Positions 54,250 through 62,769 of a DNA stretch of 64,000 nucleotides are shown one piece after another. The DNA is taken from positions 1-64,000 of the forward strand of contig JAGBCL010000014.1 in NCBI GenBank assembly GCA_018110825.1. The letters are read 5' to 3'. Each line of letters starts with the position of its first letter. The first letter of the stretch is position 1. Made by a program: the position numbers and the translations under genes. The notes under the pieces are model-generated. The model was not told the DNA's origin, made no database searches, and saw nothing but the letters and a program-made list of their open reading frames with translations. This DNA comes from Oscillospiraceae bacterium. Lineage in GTDB: Bacteria; Bacillota; Clostridia; Oscillospirales; Ruminococcaceae.

Positions 54250-55596
54250 TTATTTATTCAATCCAAACTTATCAATAATTGCTGCATAGTCCTTATATGC
54301 ATAATCTAAGTCTACATCTTCTGTAATACCATTTACAGAGCCTTTATCTGTATATTGCCACATTCCATAATGTCCATCATAATAAGAATTAAGTTTTTCT
54401 TCATCACCCCATGATGCAATCCATATATCATATTGAGAAATTCTTGATGAATCCAGATTATCTTTAATAAATGAAGGTGAACAATATATCATTGCATAAT
54501 ATCCGGCGTCTTCAAGCTCTTCCATAAACGTAACAACAATATCAGTAACTTTTTTTCTGCTCATTTTATTATAGAAGCTTTCCTCAATATCCATAACAAT
54601 AGGATAATCAGGATCATATTTTTTTATTGTTTTTAAAAAATATTTTGCTTCTTTTTTTGCTTCTGAAACATTTCGTGCATATGTGTAATGATAAAAACCA
54701 TAGTCAATGCCATACTTTTCACAACCATCCACATTAATTTTTAATTTAGGGTCTGTATCCTCATATCCATATGAACTTCTTATCATTACAAAATCAATAC
54801 CATCATTTGCAACCTTTTTCCAATCAATAGTTCCCTGCCATTTTGACACATCAATTCCATTAAAATAATCATTATAAACTGTTACTTCTACTTCTGCCGA
54901 TACCCCATCATCTGTCGTAACTTTAATTATTGTTGAACCGGATTTTACTGCGGTAATAAGTCCGTTTTCAGAAACTGTTGCTATACTTGTATCAGCTGAT
55001 TTATATACAACATTATCATATATTCCAAGCGGATAAAAAATAGGTTCAATCTGAGTTGTTTTACCTTTTCTAACCATTGCATATTTATCAACAAACTCAA
55101 TTGATGTAGCATCGCCTTTTACAAGTTCAGTTTGGACATTTCCTTCAGCATCGGTTACAGTAAAATAAATATTTCTTTTTACTCCGCTTGATGCTTCAAT
55201 CTGAATCTTGGCAGTACCATATCCAATTGCAGTAACAAGTCCATTCTCATCGACCTTAACAACCTTTTTGTTAAAGTTTCTGTATGTAACATAATCATCT
55301 GACTTTAAAGGACGAAGGCTATATTTAATCTGAAAAGTTTGTCCAATAACAATTTTATTCTGCTGAGTAGTTTTTAGACGGATATTCCTTGCAGGGACTG
55401 AAACCTTTCTATTGTCTTCATTATTGCTTCCGGCTATAGCATCATCTATATTTTTTTCAGTAACTACTTCTTCTGTTTCGGTATCTATTGTTTCAACCTC
55501 TTCAAGATTTTCTCCATACACAGCAAACGTCATTACAGAAGTAATCATTACAAATGCTAAAATAGTACTTAATATATTTTTTATCGCTTTTTTCAC
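54250..55596 (-). CDS. Secreted GH25 lysozyme with two Ig-like (Big2) domains
   Basis: A 448-aa peptidoglycan muramidase. A signal peptide (about 1-28) and acidic spacer are followed by two bacterial Ig-like domains (about 66-148 and 160-242; VDENGLVTAIGYGTAKI and VSENGLITAVKSGSTIIKV). The GH25 barrel (about 245-448) has NGIDVSKWQGTIDW, YGFYHYTYA and the catalytic acidic residues Asp336/Glu338 (VMDIEES), with Asp249 and VDLDYAY near the end. Its role may be cell-wall turnover or lysis of competitors. The start codon is GTG 55596, with GGAGAAG upstream. A promoter lies at 55627-55655. Confidence 0.92.
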   Translation of the reverse strand: MKKAIKNILSTILAFVMITSVMTFAVYGENLEEVETIDTETEEVVTEKNIDDAIAGSNNEDNRKVSVPARNIRLKTTQQNKIVIGQTFQIKYSLRPLKSDDYVTYRNFNKKVVKVDENGLVTAIGYGTAKIQIEASSGVKRNIYFTVTDAEGNVQTELVKGDATSIEFVDKYAMVRKGKTTQIEPIFYPLGIYDNVVYKSADTSIATVSENGLITAVKSGSTIIKVTTDDGVSAEVEVTVYNDYFNGIDVSKWQGTIDWKKVANDGIDFVMIRSSYGYEDTDPKLKINVDGCEKYGIDYGFYHYTYARNVSEAKKEAKYFLKTIKKYDPDYPIVMDIEESFYNKMSRKKVTDIVVTFMEELEDAGYYAMIYCSPSFIKDNLDSSRISQYDIWIASWGDEEKLNSYYDGHYGMWQYTDKGSVNGITEDVDLDYAYKDYAAIIDKFGLNK

Positions 55597-55626
55597 TTTT
55601 GCTTCTCCTTATTTTTTCTTTTATTT

Positions 55627-55655
55627 ATTCTATAATAATACATTGATTTTGTCAA
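55627..55655 (-). promoter_or_regulatory. sigma-A promoter of the GH25 lysozyme gene
   Basis: On the minus strand TTGACA (55655-55650), 17 bp, TAGAAT (55632-55627), 31 bp before the GTG start. Confidence 0.7.
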
Positions 55656-55684
55656 GTAATTTATGTTTTTTCCATATTTTATAT

Positions 55685-55719
55685 AAAAAAGCTCCTATGT
55701 TTTTCATAGGAGCTTTTTT
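55685..55719 (-). terminator. terminator of gpsA
   Basis: AAAAAAGCTCCTATG and CATAGGAGCTTTTTT form a 15-base perfect stem with a four-base loop. It overlaps the gpsA stop codon at 55718-55720 and ends the minus-strand der-plsY-gpsA transcript. Confidence 0.88.
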
Positions 55720-56722
55720 AATCTACCCAAATATTTTCTGTTTCATGACGTTTAGGACGCCCCATAAGATTACTTAATGCACTTTTTACATTAAGAGAAT
55801 TAAACAAAACGTTATTGCATTGCTCTACAATTGGCATATCTATTCCTACCTTTTGTGCAAGAGCATAGGCTGTTTTAGTACACATGTATCCTTCAACTGT
55901 TCCTACACGTTCCACTGCTTCAATAGGAGAAACACCCTGGCCAATAAGAATTCCAGCACGTCTGTTACGACTATGCATACTTGTACATGTTACAATTAAA
56001 TCTCCTATTCCCGTAAGGCCTGCAAAAGTTTCATCTTTAGCTCCCAAAGCGACCCCAAGACGAGCAATTTCAGTTATACCTCGTGTCATAAGTGCTGCCT
56101 TTGTATTGTCTCCAAGTCCCATTCCGTCACAGATTCCTGCGCAGAGAGCAATAATGTTTTTGAAAGAACCGCCAAGTTCACAACCAATTACGTCATCATT
56201 GATATAAATTCGGAAAGTGTTATTTGACATTATACTTTGAATATAATCTGCATACTGCATATTTTTCGATGTAACAACAACAGTTGTGGGTATTCCAAGG
56301 GCAACTTCTTCTGCATGTGAAGGACCAGTGAGGACTACTATAGGATTTTCAGGAAGTTCTTCCTCTATTACTTCACTCATTCTCTTGAGGCTGTCTTCTT
56401 CAAGACCCTTACTTGTATTTACAATTATTATATCTTTAGATAGATAATCAGAAATTTGTTTTGCAACAGAACGGACAAATTTAGTTGGAACGCCCAAAAT
56501 AATAATTTCAGTATTGCAAGCTATGCTTAAATCATCTGTAAGGGTGATCTCATCACTTATTTTTATACCCGGAAGCTTGATTTTATTTTCACCATCACGG
56601 CGTATATCATCAATTTCCTGTTTAAATGCTGACCAAACTATAACTTCATGCCCAAAATTATTTAGCATTACAGCAAGAGCAAGTCCGAATCCGCCCATAC
56701 CTAAAATTGTGAATTTAGCCAT
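55718..56722 (-). CDS. gpsA: Glycerol-3-phosphate dehydrogenase [NAD(P)+]
   Basis: A 334-aa enzyme reducing dihydroxyacetone phosphate to sn-glycerol-3-phosphate for phospholipid synthesis. The nucleotide motif is ILGMGGFGLALAV (most GpsA have GxGxxG with S/A). VNTSKGLEE, LTGPSHAEEVA, GCELGGSFKNIIALCAGI with the catalytic Lys, and GLTGIGDLIVTC follow. ATG 56722 is used because the longer frame overlaps plsY deeply; GGAG precedes it. It overlaps plsY by 8 bp, linking G3P synthesis and its acylation. Confidence 0.95.
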   Translation of the reverse strand: MAKFTILGMGGFGLALAVMLNNFGHEVIVWSAFKQEIDDIRRDGENKIKLPGIKISDEITLTDDLSIACNTEIIILGVPTKFVRSVAKQISDYLSKDIIIVNTSKGLEEDSLKRMSEVIEEELPENPIVVLTGPSHAEEVALGIPTTVVVTSKNMQYADYIQSIMSNNTFRIYINDDVIGCELGGSFKNIIALCAGICDGMGLGDNTKAALMTRGITEIARLGVALGAKDETFAGLTGIGDLIVTCTSMHSRNRRAGILIGQGVSPIEAVERVGTVEGYMCTKTAYALAQKVGIDMPIVEQCNNVLFNSLNVKSALSNLMGRPKRHETENIWVD

Positions 56723-57389
56723 TGTTCTTCTCCTTCTTCTTACCAAATTTATTTTCTGTACCGTTTCTCAAACGTTTTATATTTTCGCGATGCATATAGA
56801 TAAGGAGTATTCCGGTTACTGCAACGAGGCAAGTATGAACAATACAAAGATTAATATCTATATCTTCAACAAAGTAATGAAGAATAAATGTAAGTATAGG
56901 ATAGAATATTGCCGCAGAAATTGAACCTACGGATACATAACGTGTAATAAAAGTAATAATTAGGAAAAATGGGATAATAATTGCAAATGTCAATGGATCA
57001 ATAACGATAAGAATTGATGATGAAACAAGTACACCTTTGCCGCCTTTAAATCCGTAATAAATCGGAAAAATGTGCCCAATTATTGCGGCAATACCTGATA
57101 TGTAGCCGATTGTCTGCAAATCGAAATTATCTGCACCAACGACAAGCGAAAATATAAGACGACTGATAAGAACAGCGATAATTCCTTTTGCAAGGTCACC
57201 TATCAGTGTTATAAGTGCAGGAATTTTACCGTAGCAGCGTAAAGTGTTGGTTAAACCGGCATTTTTGCTTCCATGTTCTCTGATATCCTCGTTTTTCAAG
57301 AGACGTACAGTTATTATGGCAGAATTACAACTACCAAGCAAATACGAAATAATTAATGAAATAACACCTGCAATAATCAATTTTATCAT
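56715..57389 (-). CDS. plsY: Acyl-phosphate:glycerol-3-phosphate acyltransferase
   Basis: A 224-aa membrane enzyme that starts phosphatidic acid synthesis by acylating G3P with acyl phosphate. Five or more membrane helices; motifs SYLLGSCNSAII, DIREHGSKNAGLTNTLR (catalytic motif 1 region), GIAAIIGHIFPIYYGFKGGKGV (parts: GHIFPIYYGFKGGKGV) and IYMHRENIKRLRNGTE. The basic C-terminal tail (KFGKKKEKNNG) is common. It lies between der and gpsA, overlapping the latter. Confidence 0.94.
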   Translation of the reverse strand: MIKLIIAGVISLIISYLLGSCNSAIITVRLLKNEDIREHGSKNAGLTNTLRCYGKIPALITLIGDLAKGIIAVLISRLIFSLVVGADNFDLQTIGYISGIAAIIGHIFPIYYGFKGGKGVLVSSSILIVIDPLTFAIIIPFFLIITFITRYVSVGSISAAIFYPILTFILHYFVEDIDINLCIVHTCLVAVTGILLIYMHRENIKRLRNGTENKFGKKKEKNNG

Positions 57390-57401
57390 TCTGATTTCCC
57401 C

Positions 57402-58733
57402 TTATTTATCATCATTTTTTCCACGTTCACGAATTATGAAACGCACTGGTGTTCCTTCAAGTCCGAATGTTTGACGAATCTGATTTTCAAGATAACGCTG
57501 GTATGAAAAATGGAACAAATCTGCACGATTGACAAAAACTACAAATGTTGGTGGCTTTGTAGATGGTTGTGTCATATAATAGATTTTTAGACGCTTACCT
57601 TTATCTGACGGTGGCTGAACACGGGTTGTTGCATAGGAAAGCACGTCATTGAGCATACCTGTAGTAACACGCATACTATTCTGACGATTGACATTATTAA
57701 TCATATCGAAAAGCTTTTCTACACGCTGACCTGTTTTAGCAGATATAAATATGAACGGAACATAAGACATAAAGCTGAAATCTTCTTTGAGCTTGTTTCT
57801 GAATTCGTCCATTGTATTGGTTGTTTTTTCAATCGCATCCCATTTGTTGATAGCGACGATACATGCTTTTCCTTGTTCGTGAGCATATCCGGCAACCTTT
57901 GAGTCCTGTTCAGTAAAACCAACAGAGGCGTCAATGAGGATTACACAAACATCGGAGCGGTCAACTGCCATATAGGCACGGAGCACACTGTAATGCTCAA
58001 TTTTTTCAAGAACCTTTGATTTTTTGCGGATACCTGCTGTATCAATAAAAACATATTTACCATGTTCATTTTCTACGATTGTATCTGTAGCATCACGTGT
58101 TGTGCCAGCAATATCTGAAACAATAACACGTTCTTCACCTGCAATACGATTGATGAGTGAAGATTTACCTACATTTGGTTTACCGATAACTGCAACCTTA
58201 ACGTAGTCTTCATCATATTCTTCTTCATCATTTTCGGGGAAATACTTGAAAATTTCATCAAGCATATCGCCTGAACCGTGACCGTGGGCTGCTGAAATAG
58301 CAATTGGATCACCAAGACCAAGGCTATAGAATTCATAAAATTCAGCTGGTGGTTTACCAATGGAATCACATTTATTTACACAGAGGACAATAGGCTTACC
58401 ACTCTTGCGAAGCATACGGGATACATCATAGTCATCGGCAGTTACACCTGTCTTCATATCTGTAATAAACACAATTACATCAGCACGCTGAATAGCAAGT
58501 TCAGCTTGTCTTCTCATTTGTGAAAGAATGATATCATCACTTTTAGGTTCGATACCACCTGTATCTACTACCATAAATTTTCTGTTTCGCCATTCACATT
58601 CAGAATAGATACGGTCACGGGTTACACCAGGAGTATCTTCTACAATAGAAAGACGTTTACCTACCAGTTTGTTGAAAAGAGTTGATTTTCCAACATTTGG
58701 TCTTCCTACTACAGCAACTATTGGTAAAGCCAT
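57402..58733 (-). CDS. der: Ribosome-assembly GTPase Der (EngA)
   Basis: A 443-aa protein with two tandem GTPase domains for 50S subunit assembly. The first has VGRPNVGKSTLFN, DTPGVTRDR, DTGGIE and NKCD. The second has IGKPNVGKSSLIN, GTTRD, DTAGIRKKSKV and NKWD. A KH-like C-terminal domain follows (VQPPSDKGKRLKIYY-like; ends IRFIIRERGKNDDK). It begins 18 bp after the DUF512 gene and is followed by plsY-gpsA, a widespread order in Firmicutes. CGGAG precedes the ATG. Confidence 0.96.
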   Translation of the reverse strand: MALPIVAVVGRPNVGKSTLFNKLVGKRLSIVEDTPGVTRDRIYSECEWRNRKFMVVDTGGIEPKSDDIILSQMRRQAELAIQRADVIVFITDMKTGVTADDYDVSRMLRKSGKPIVLCVNKCDSIGKPPAEFYEFYSLGLGDPIAISAAHGHGSGDMLDEIFKYFPENDEEEYDEDYVKVAVIGKPNVGKSSLINRIAGEERVIVSDIAGTTRDATDTIVENEHGKYVFIDTAGIRKKSKVLEKIEHYSVLRAYMAVDRSDVCVILIDASVGFTEQDSKVAGYAHEQGKACIVAINKWDAIEKTTNTMDEFRNKLKEDFSFMSYVPFIFISAKTGQRVEKLFDMINNVNRQNSMRVTTGMLNDVLSYATTRVQPPSDKGKRLKIYYMTQPSTKPPTFVVFVNRADLFHFSYQRYLENQIRQTFGLEGTPVRFIIRERGKNDDK

Positions 58734-58751
58734 ATTATCATCTCCGTTCTT

Positions 58752-60053
58752 TTAGTTTCCGGTAATTGCATCAAATAATGCAAAACCATCATTATCTATA
58801 ACTTTAATTTTTATATTAAGAGCATTTTCAACATCTGAAATTGAATAGTTGTCAAGGAATAAATCACTTTCACTTTTTAACATATTTGATGTGATCAGCA
58901 ATGTATCACCTAACTTCTGATTTTTTAACTGTGCAATCAAATCCTGTCCTGTTATCAATCCTGTAACAGTAATTGTTTCGCCAAAAAAATCATTCCTGAT
59001 TTTATAAACCTTACAACTAATATTATGCCACTTTTTTTCTGTTTTTTCAATAAGTTTGCAAATAAAATTATATGCAAGTGCACCTGTTGCAATAGATGTA
59101 TTACATTCATTTATTTCGTTATCTTCAGCGTTTTCAAATGCGCTATCAAATTCATTAATAAATGAACGCATCATGCCTACGCCATTTTCGTATTGACAGT
59201 AATCCTCATATTCTTCTTCTGCAGGAAAATCACGTTCTGCAGTAATATAAAATTCGTCTGCAGGAAAAACAAGTCGTGTTCCATATTTTTCAAGGAATTC
59301 ATTCTGAAATTTTTCAATCAAATCAATGGTTTCGATTGCGCCTTGTTTATCAAAAAGTTTTAATGGATAAAGTCCGTCTCTGTATTTAGTTAATCCCACT
59401 GGAACAACTGCTATACTCTGTATATTAGGCATAAAATTTCCCAAATCATTAATCGTACGCTCAAGTTCTCTTCCATCATTTATTCCAGGGCAAAGAACAA
59501 TCTGACAGTTCATAGATATGCCTGCATTAGCAAACTGCTTCAGATAGTCAAGCTTTTCACCAGCAAATCGATTATTCATCATCATGCAGCGTAGTTCTGG
59601 GTTAGTTGTATGCACTGACACATTTATACTTAATTTCATTTGAATGATTCTGTCAATATCTTTCTGATTAAGATTGGTCAGGGTTACATAGTTACCTTGC
59701 AAAAAAGATAATCTTGCATCGTCATCCTTGAAATAGAGAGTTTCACGCATATTTGGAGGCATTTGGTCAATAAAGCAGAAGATGCACTTATTACAGCAAC
59801 TTTGTTTTTTATCCATAAGAAAAGTTTCAAATTCCAACCCCAAATCATCATATTCACTTTTAGTGACAGAAAATGTTTGTTGTAATCCGTTTCTTTCGAT
59901 ACATAACTTTGTATGGATTTCAGCTGAATAATACATATAATCAAGAACATCAACAATTTGATGTCCGTTAACAGAAACAAGTATGTCCCCTGATTTAATA
60001 TCAAATTTGCTAACAGGTGAATTATTTATAACTGATTTGATTTCTACTGCCAT
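58752..60053 (-). CDS. DUF512 radical-SAM protein with N-terminal PDZ domain
   Basis: A 433-aa protein. An N-terminal PDZ-like domain (about 1-75: FDIKSGDILVSVNGHQI) is followed by an iron-sulfur motif CCNKCIFC (CX3CX2C within residues 86-93), a radical-SAM-like barrel (LQGNYVTLTNL, VVLCPGINDG-like IVLCPGINDG) and the DUF512 C-terminal domain (about 270-433). The family is conserved beside der in Firmicutes, but its reaction is unknown. GAAAGG precedes the ATG. The gap to der is 18 bp. Confidence 0.9.
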   Translation of the reverse strand: MAVEIKSVINNSPVSKFDIKSGDILVSVNGHQIVDVLDYMYYSAEIHTKLCIERNGLQQTFSVTKSEYDDLGLEFETFLMDKKQSCCNKCIFCFIDQMPPNMRETLYFKDDDARLSFLQGNYVTLTNLNQKDIDRIIQMKLSINVSVHTTNPELRCMMMNNRFAGEKLDYLKQFANAGISMNCQIVLCPGINDGRELERTINDLGNFMPNIQSIAVVPVGLTKYRDGLYPLKLFDKQGAIETIDLIEKFQNEFLEKYGTRLVFPADEFYITAERDFPAEEEYEDYCQYENGVGMMRSFINEFDSAFENAEDNEINECNTSIATGALAYNFICKLIEKTEKKWHNISCKVYKIRNDFFGETITVTGLITGQDLIAQLKNQKLGDTLLITSNMLKSESDLFLDNYSISDVENALNIKIKVIDNDGFALFDAITGN

Positions 60054-60124
60054 ATTCAGCTTCCTTTCTATTGATTTAAAAAAAATAGAGGAAGATTTCT
60101 CCTCCTCTATCGCTTTGAAGCAAA

Positions 60125-60307
60125 TTAAGCTTCCTTCTTAATAACTTCAACACCCTTATAGAATCCGCAATTCTTGCAAACCTTGTGAGGAGCAGTCAGC
60201 GCTCCGCAGTTTGTGCATCTTGAGAACGCAGGTGTATCCAGCTTCCATACAGCTGAACGTCTCTTGTCACGTCTAGCTTTTGATACCTTTCTCTTTGGTA
60301 CTGCCAT
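60125..60307 (-). CDS. rpmF: 50S ribosomal protein L32
   Basis: L32 (60 aa), starting MAVPKRKVSKARRDKRRS. Four cysteines (CTNCGALTAPHKVCKNCG) show the zinc-binding form. ATG 60307 is preceded by GGAGGTG. It follows the DUF177 (YceD) gene by 14 bp, the near-universal yceD-rpmF pairing. Confidence 0.96.
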   Translation of the reverse strand: MAVPKRKVSKARRDKRRSAVWKLDTPAFSRCTNCGALTAPHKVCKNCGFYKGVEVIKKEA

Positions 60308-60321
60308 TATTCAGCACCTCC

Positions 60322-60768
60322 TTATCCATTACAGTCGCATTCATTTTCATTCAAATCTGTTCCGCAATGAGGACATAAGCCTAAGCAATCCTCTCTACAG
60401 AGCATTTTTGAAGGTAATTGCAACAGACAATCAGTTAATGCAAGCTCGTCCATATCAAGCTTATCTGATTCTGTGACAACATACTCATCGTTATCTCCGT
60501 TCATTGAACGAACGACGGTATGTTCAAAATCAAAGCTATAATCACGGTCAAACTCAATCAGACATCTGTCACAGCAAGCGTGCAGAGTAAACGCTGCAGT
60601 ATAATCAAGCGTTACTACGCCTGCACGGTTTACGATTGCACCATTGATTGTTATAGGGCGGGAAAAGCTATAACCTTTTAAATCATTCAGATTCTGAATA
60701 TCAACTTCATAATTCAGCGCAATTTTTTCACCTACTATATCATAAAGCTGTTTTAAGTTAATAACCAT
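60322..60768 (-). CDS. yceD: DUF177/YceD family protein
   Basis: A 148-aa protein of the YceD family, linked to 23S rRNA accumulation in other bacteria. Core motifs: the CDRCLIEFDRDYSFDFEH region, ALTDCLLQLPSKMLCREDCLGLCPHCGTDLN (in parts: LPSKMLCREDCLGLCPHCG) with conserved cysteines, and a Cys-rich end (ECDCNG). ATG 60768 is preceded by GGGGTG; a start seven codons upstream is less likely. The consensus promoter is at 60795-60823. Confidence 0.9.
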   Translation of the reverse strand: MVINLKQLYDIVGEKIALNYEVDIQNLNDLKGYSFSRPITINGAIVNRAGVVTLDYTAAFTLHACCDRCLIEFDRDYSFDFEHTVVRSMNGDNDEYVVTESDKLDMDELALTDCLLQLPSKMLCREDCLGLCPHCGTDLNENECDCNG

Positions 60769-60794
60769 ATTGCACCCCAAACATAACAAAAATT

Positions 60795-60823
60795 ATTATA
60801 ACATATTATACCTGATATGTCAA
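60795..60823 (-). promoter_or_regulatory. sigma-A promoter of yceD-rpmF
   Basis: On the minus strand TTGACA (60823-60818), 17 bp, TATAAT (60800-60795), 27 bp before the ATG. Confidence 0.82.
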
Positions 60824-60837
60824 TACTTTTGTTAGAA

Positions 60838-61248
60838 TTAATTAGAAGAATATTTTGTTACACTTTCAGGGAGATCAGCAAGATCAGCAGATACTGTAAG
60901 AACAACCTTTACATCGTTGCCTGTGAGCTTGTCAATCTTATTGAGCATTGCTCCAAGAGCTTCAAAATCAGCGCCACCCACCTTAAGGATAGAGTCAACA
61001 AAAATTTCCTTGATGTCATAGTTACCAGCCACAAGACCAGCAACAAGGCCATAGAATGCTTCGAAAGAATAGATATTGTTAGCGTCTGTATCAACAATTC
61101 TTACAGAATGTGGAATATCATATCTGAGCTTTTCACTCTTGTCGATGCAAACAACATAACCGCTTGTAGACTTAGCAGCATTATTAATCATATCAATTAA
61201 GATCTTAGTTTTACCTGTACCCTTAGTTCCTGTAATAATTTTTACCAT
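60838..61248 (-). CDS. Small P-loop protein of unknown function
   Basis: A 136-aa protein with a Walker A motif at its very start (ITGTKGTGKTKILIDM) and an acidic Walker-B-like strand (EIFVDSIL) near residue 90. The remainder (LTGNDVKVVLTVSADLADLP) has a strand-rich, P-loop NTPase look, but no sensor or family motif that I can name; it resembles compact twitching- or kinase-like ATPase cores. ATG 61248 is preceded by CGGAGTG. It is 75 bp downstream of pgi. Codon use is biased like that of highly expressed genes nearby. Confidence 0.75.
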   Translation of the reverse strand: MVKIITGTKGTGKTKILIDMINNAAKSTSGYVVCIDKSEKLRYDIPHSVRIVDTDANNIYSFEAFYGLVAGLVAGNYDIKEIFVDSILKVGGADFEALGAMLNKIDKLTGNDVKVVLTVSADLADLPESVTKYSSN

Positions 61249-61289
61249 AAAAACACTCCGTTCCGCCGTTTCCGGCATTTTTTATTAAA

Positions 61290-61310
61290 CACCTGATAAC
61301 TCTGCAGGTG
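61290..61310 (-). other. hairpin between pgi and the P-loop gene
   Basis: CACCTG and CAGGTG form a six-base stem with a nine-base loop 14 bp after the pgi stop. There is no strong T run, so it may be a weak terminator or an mRNA end protector. Confidence 0.35.
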
Positions 61311-61323
61311 ATAACAGACTTAA

Positions 61324-62658
61324 TTAACCAAGTTTGGCTTCAAGTGCAGCTTTCTGGTCTTCATAACCAGGCTTACCGAGGAGAGCAAACATGTTCTTCT
61401 TGTAGCTTTCAACACCTGGCTGATTAAATGGATTTACACCAAGCATGTAACCACTTACTGCGCAAGCCTTTTCGAAGAAGTATACCATATAACCAAAGCT
61501 CTTTTCGGAAGTATCATCAAGCTCAAGAACGATATTAGGTACGCCACCTTCTGTATGAGCAAGAACTGTACCTTCGAAAGCCTTTCTGTTTACAACAGAC
61601 ATATTCTGGTTTGTAAGGAAGTTAAGACCATCAAGGTTTTCTGCATCGTCATCAAGGAAGAAATCCTGCTTTGGCTTCTTTATATCAACAACGGTTTCAA
61701 ATATAATTCTGGAACCGTCCTGAATAAACTGACCGAGAGAGTGAAGGTCTGTAGAGAAGATTGCGGAAGATGGGAAAATACCCTTGTTATCCTTACCTTC
61801 ACTTTCGCCGAAGAGCTGTTTCCACCATTCAGCCATCATTGTAAAGCTTGGGTCGTAGGAAATAAGCATTTCAACAGACTTGTTCTTTGAATAAAGGATA
61901 TTTCTGATTGCAGCGTACTTGTAGCAATCGTTATTATCAAAATCAGCACATAGTTCATCCTGAGCCTGCTTTGCACCAGCCATGATTGCATCAATATCAC
62001 AGCCAGCAACAGCGATAGGAAGAAGACCTACAGCTGTAAGAACAGAGAATCTTCCGCCTACATCATCAGCAATAACGAATGTTTCGTAGCCTTCTGTATC
62101 AGCAAGCTGCTTGAGTGTACCTCTTGCCTTATCTGTTGTACAGAAAATTCTGTCCTTAGCACCTTCCTTGCCGTACTTCTTTTCAACCATACTGCGGAAC
62201 ACTCTGAAAGCAAGTGCAGGTTCAGTTGTTGTACCGGACTTGGAAATAACATTAACAGAAAAATCCTTGCCATCGCAAAGAGAAATAATTTCGTTGAGGT
62301 ATGTTGGGCTGATATTGTTACCAACATAATAAATTTCAGGAGTATCCTTCTTGAGATTATTGTAGAGTGGTGATTTAAGAAGTTCGATTGCAGCTCTTGC
62401 ACCAAGGTAAGAACCACCAATACCGATTACGATAAGAACATCAGAATTGTTCTTGATTTTTTCAGCAGCAGCCTTGATTCTTGCAAATTCCTCTTTATCA
62501 TAGTTTGTAGGAAGGTCCACCCAACCAAGAAAATCGTTTCCTGCACCAGAACGTTCAGCAAGAGTTTTTGCTGCAAGTTCAACAGAAGCCTTAGCAGATT
62601 CCATTTCATGAGGTGCGATAAAATTCTGTAAATATTTAGTATTCAATGAGATTGACAT
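61324..62658 (-). CDS. pgi: Glucose-6-phosphate isomerase
   Basis: A 444-aa glycolytic enzyme interconverting glucose-6-P and fructose-6-P. Motifs: [49 protein letters not shown] (parts: [11 protein letters not shown]), [10 protein letters not shown] and the C-terminal [13 protein letters not shown] with the catalytic Lys. The length fits the short Firmicute/Thermotoga type. ATG 62658 has GGAGG upstream. Its promoter (62691-62719) is clear. Strong codon bias indicates high expression. Confidence 0.96.
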   Translation of the reverse strand: MSISLNTKYLQNFIAPHEMESAKASVELAAKTLAERSGAGNDFLGWVDLPTNYDKEEFARIKAAAEKIKNNSDVLIVIGIGGSYLGARAAIELLKSPLYNNLKKDTPEIYYVGNNISPTYLNEIISLCDGKDFSVNVISKSGTTTEPALAFRVFRSMVEKKYGKEGAKDRIFCTTDKARGTLKQLADTEGYETFVIADDVGGRFSVLTAVGLLPIAVAGCDIDAIMAGAKQAQDELCADFDNNDCYKYAAIRNILYSKNKSVEMLISYDPSFTMMAEWWKQLFGESEGKDNKGIFPSSAIFSTDLHSLGQFIQDGSRIIFETVVDIKKPKQDFFLDDDAENLDGLNFLTNQNMSVVNRKAFEGTVLAHTEGGVPNIVLELDDTSEKSFGYMVYFFEKACAVSGYMLGVNPFNQPGVESYKKNMFALLGKPGYEDQKAALEAKLG

Positions 62659-62690
62659 AACTATCTCCTCCAAAAATAATTCCTAATATA

Positions 62691-62719
62691 ATATTACTAT
62701 AAAACTGTAAATTTTGCAA
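62691..62719 (-). promoter_or_regulatory. sigma-A promoter of pgi
   Basis: On the minus strand TTGCAA (62719-62714), 17 bp, TAATAT (62696-62691), 33 bp before the ATG. Confidence 0.75.
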
Positions 62720-62769
62720 CGTTTTTTATCAATCTAAAGCACTTCAAAGGTGACTTTTGGATGTTTTCA

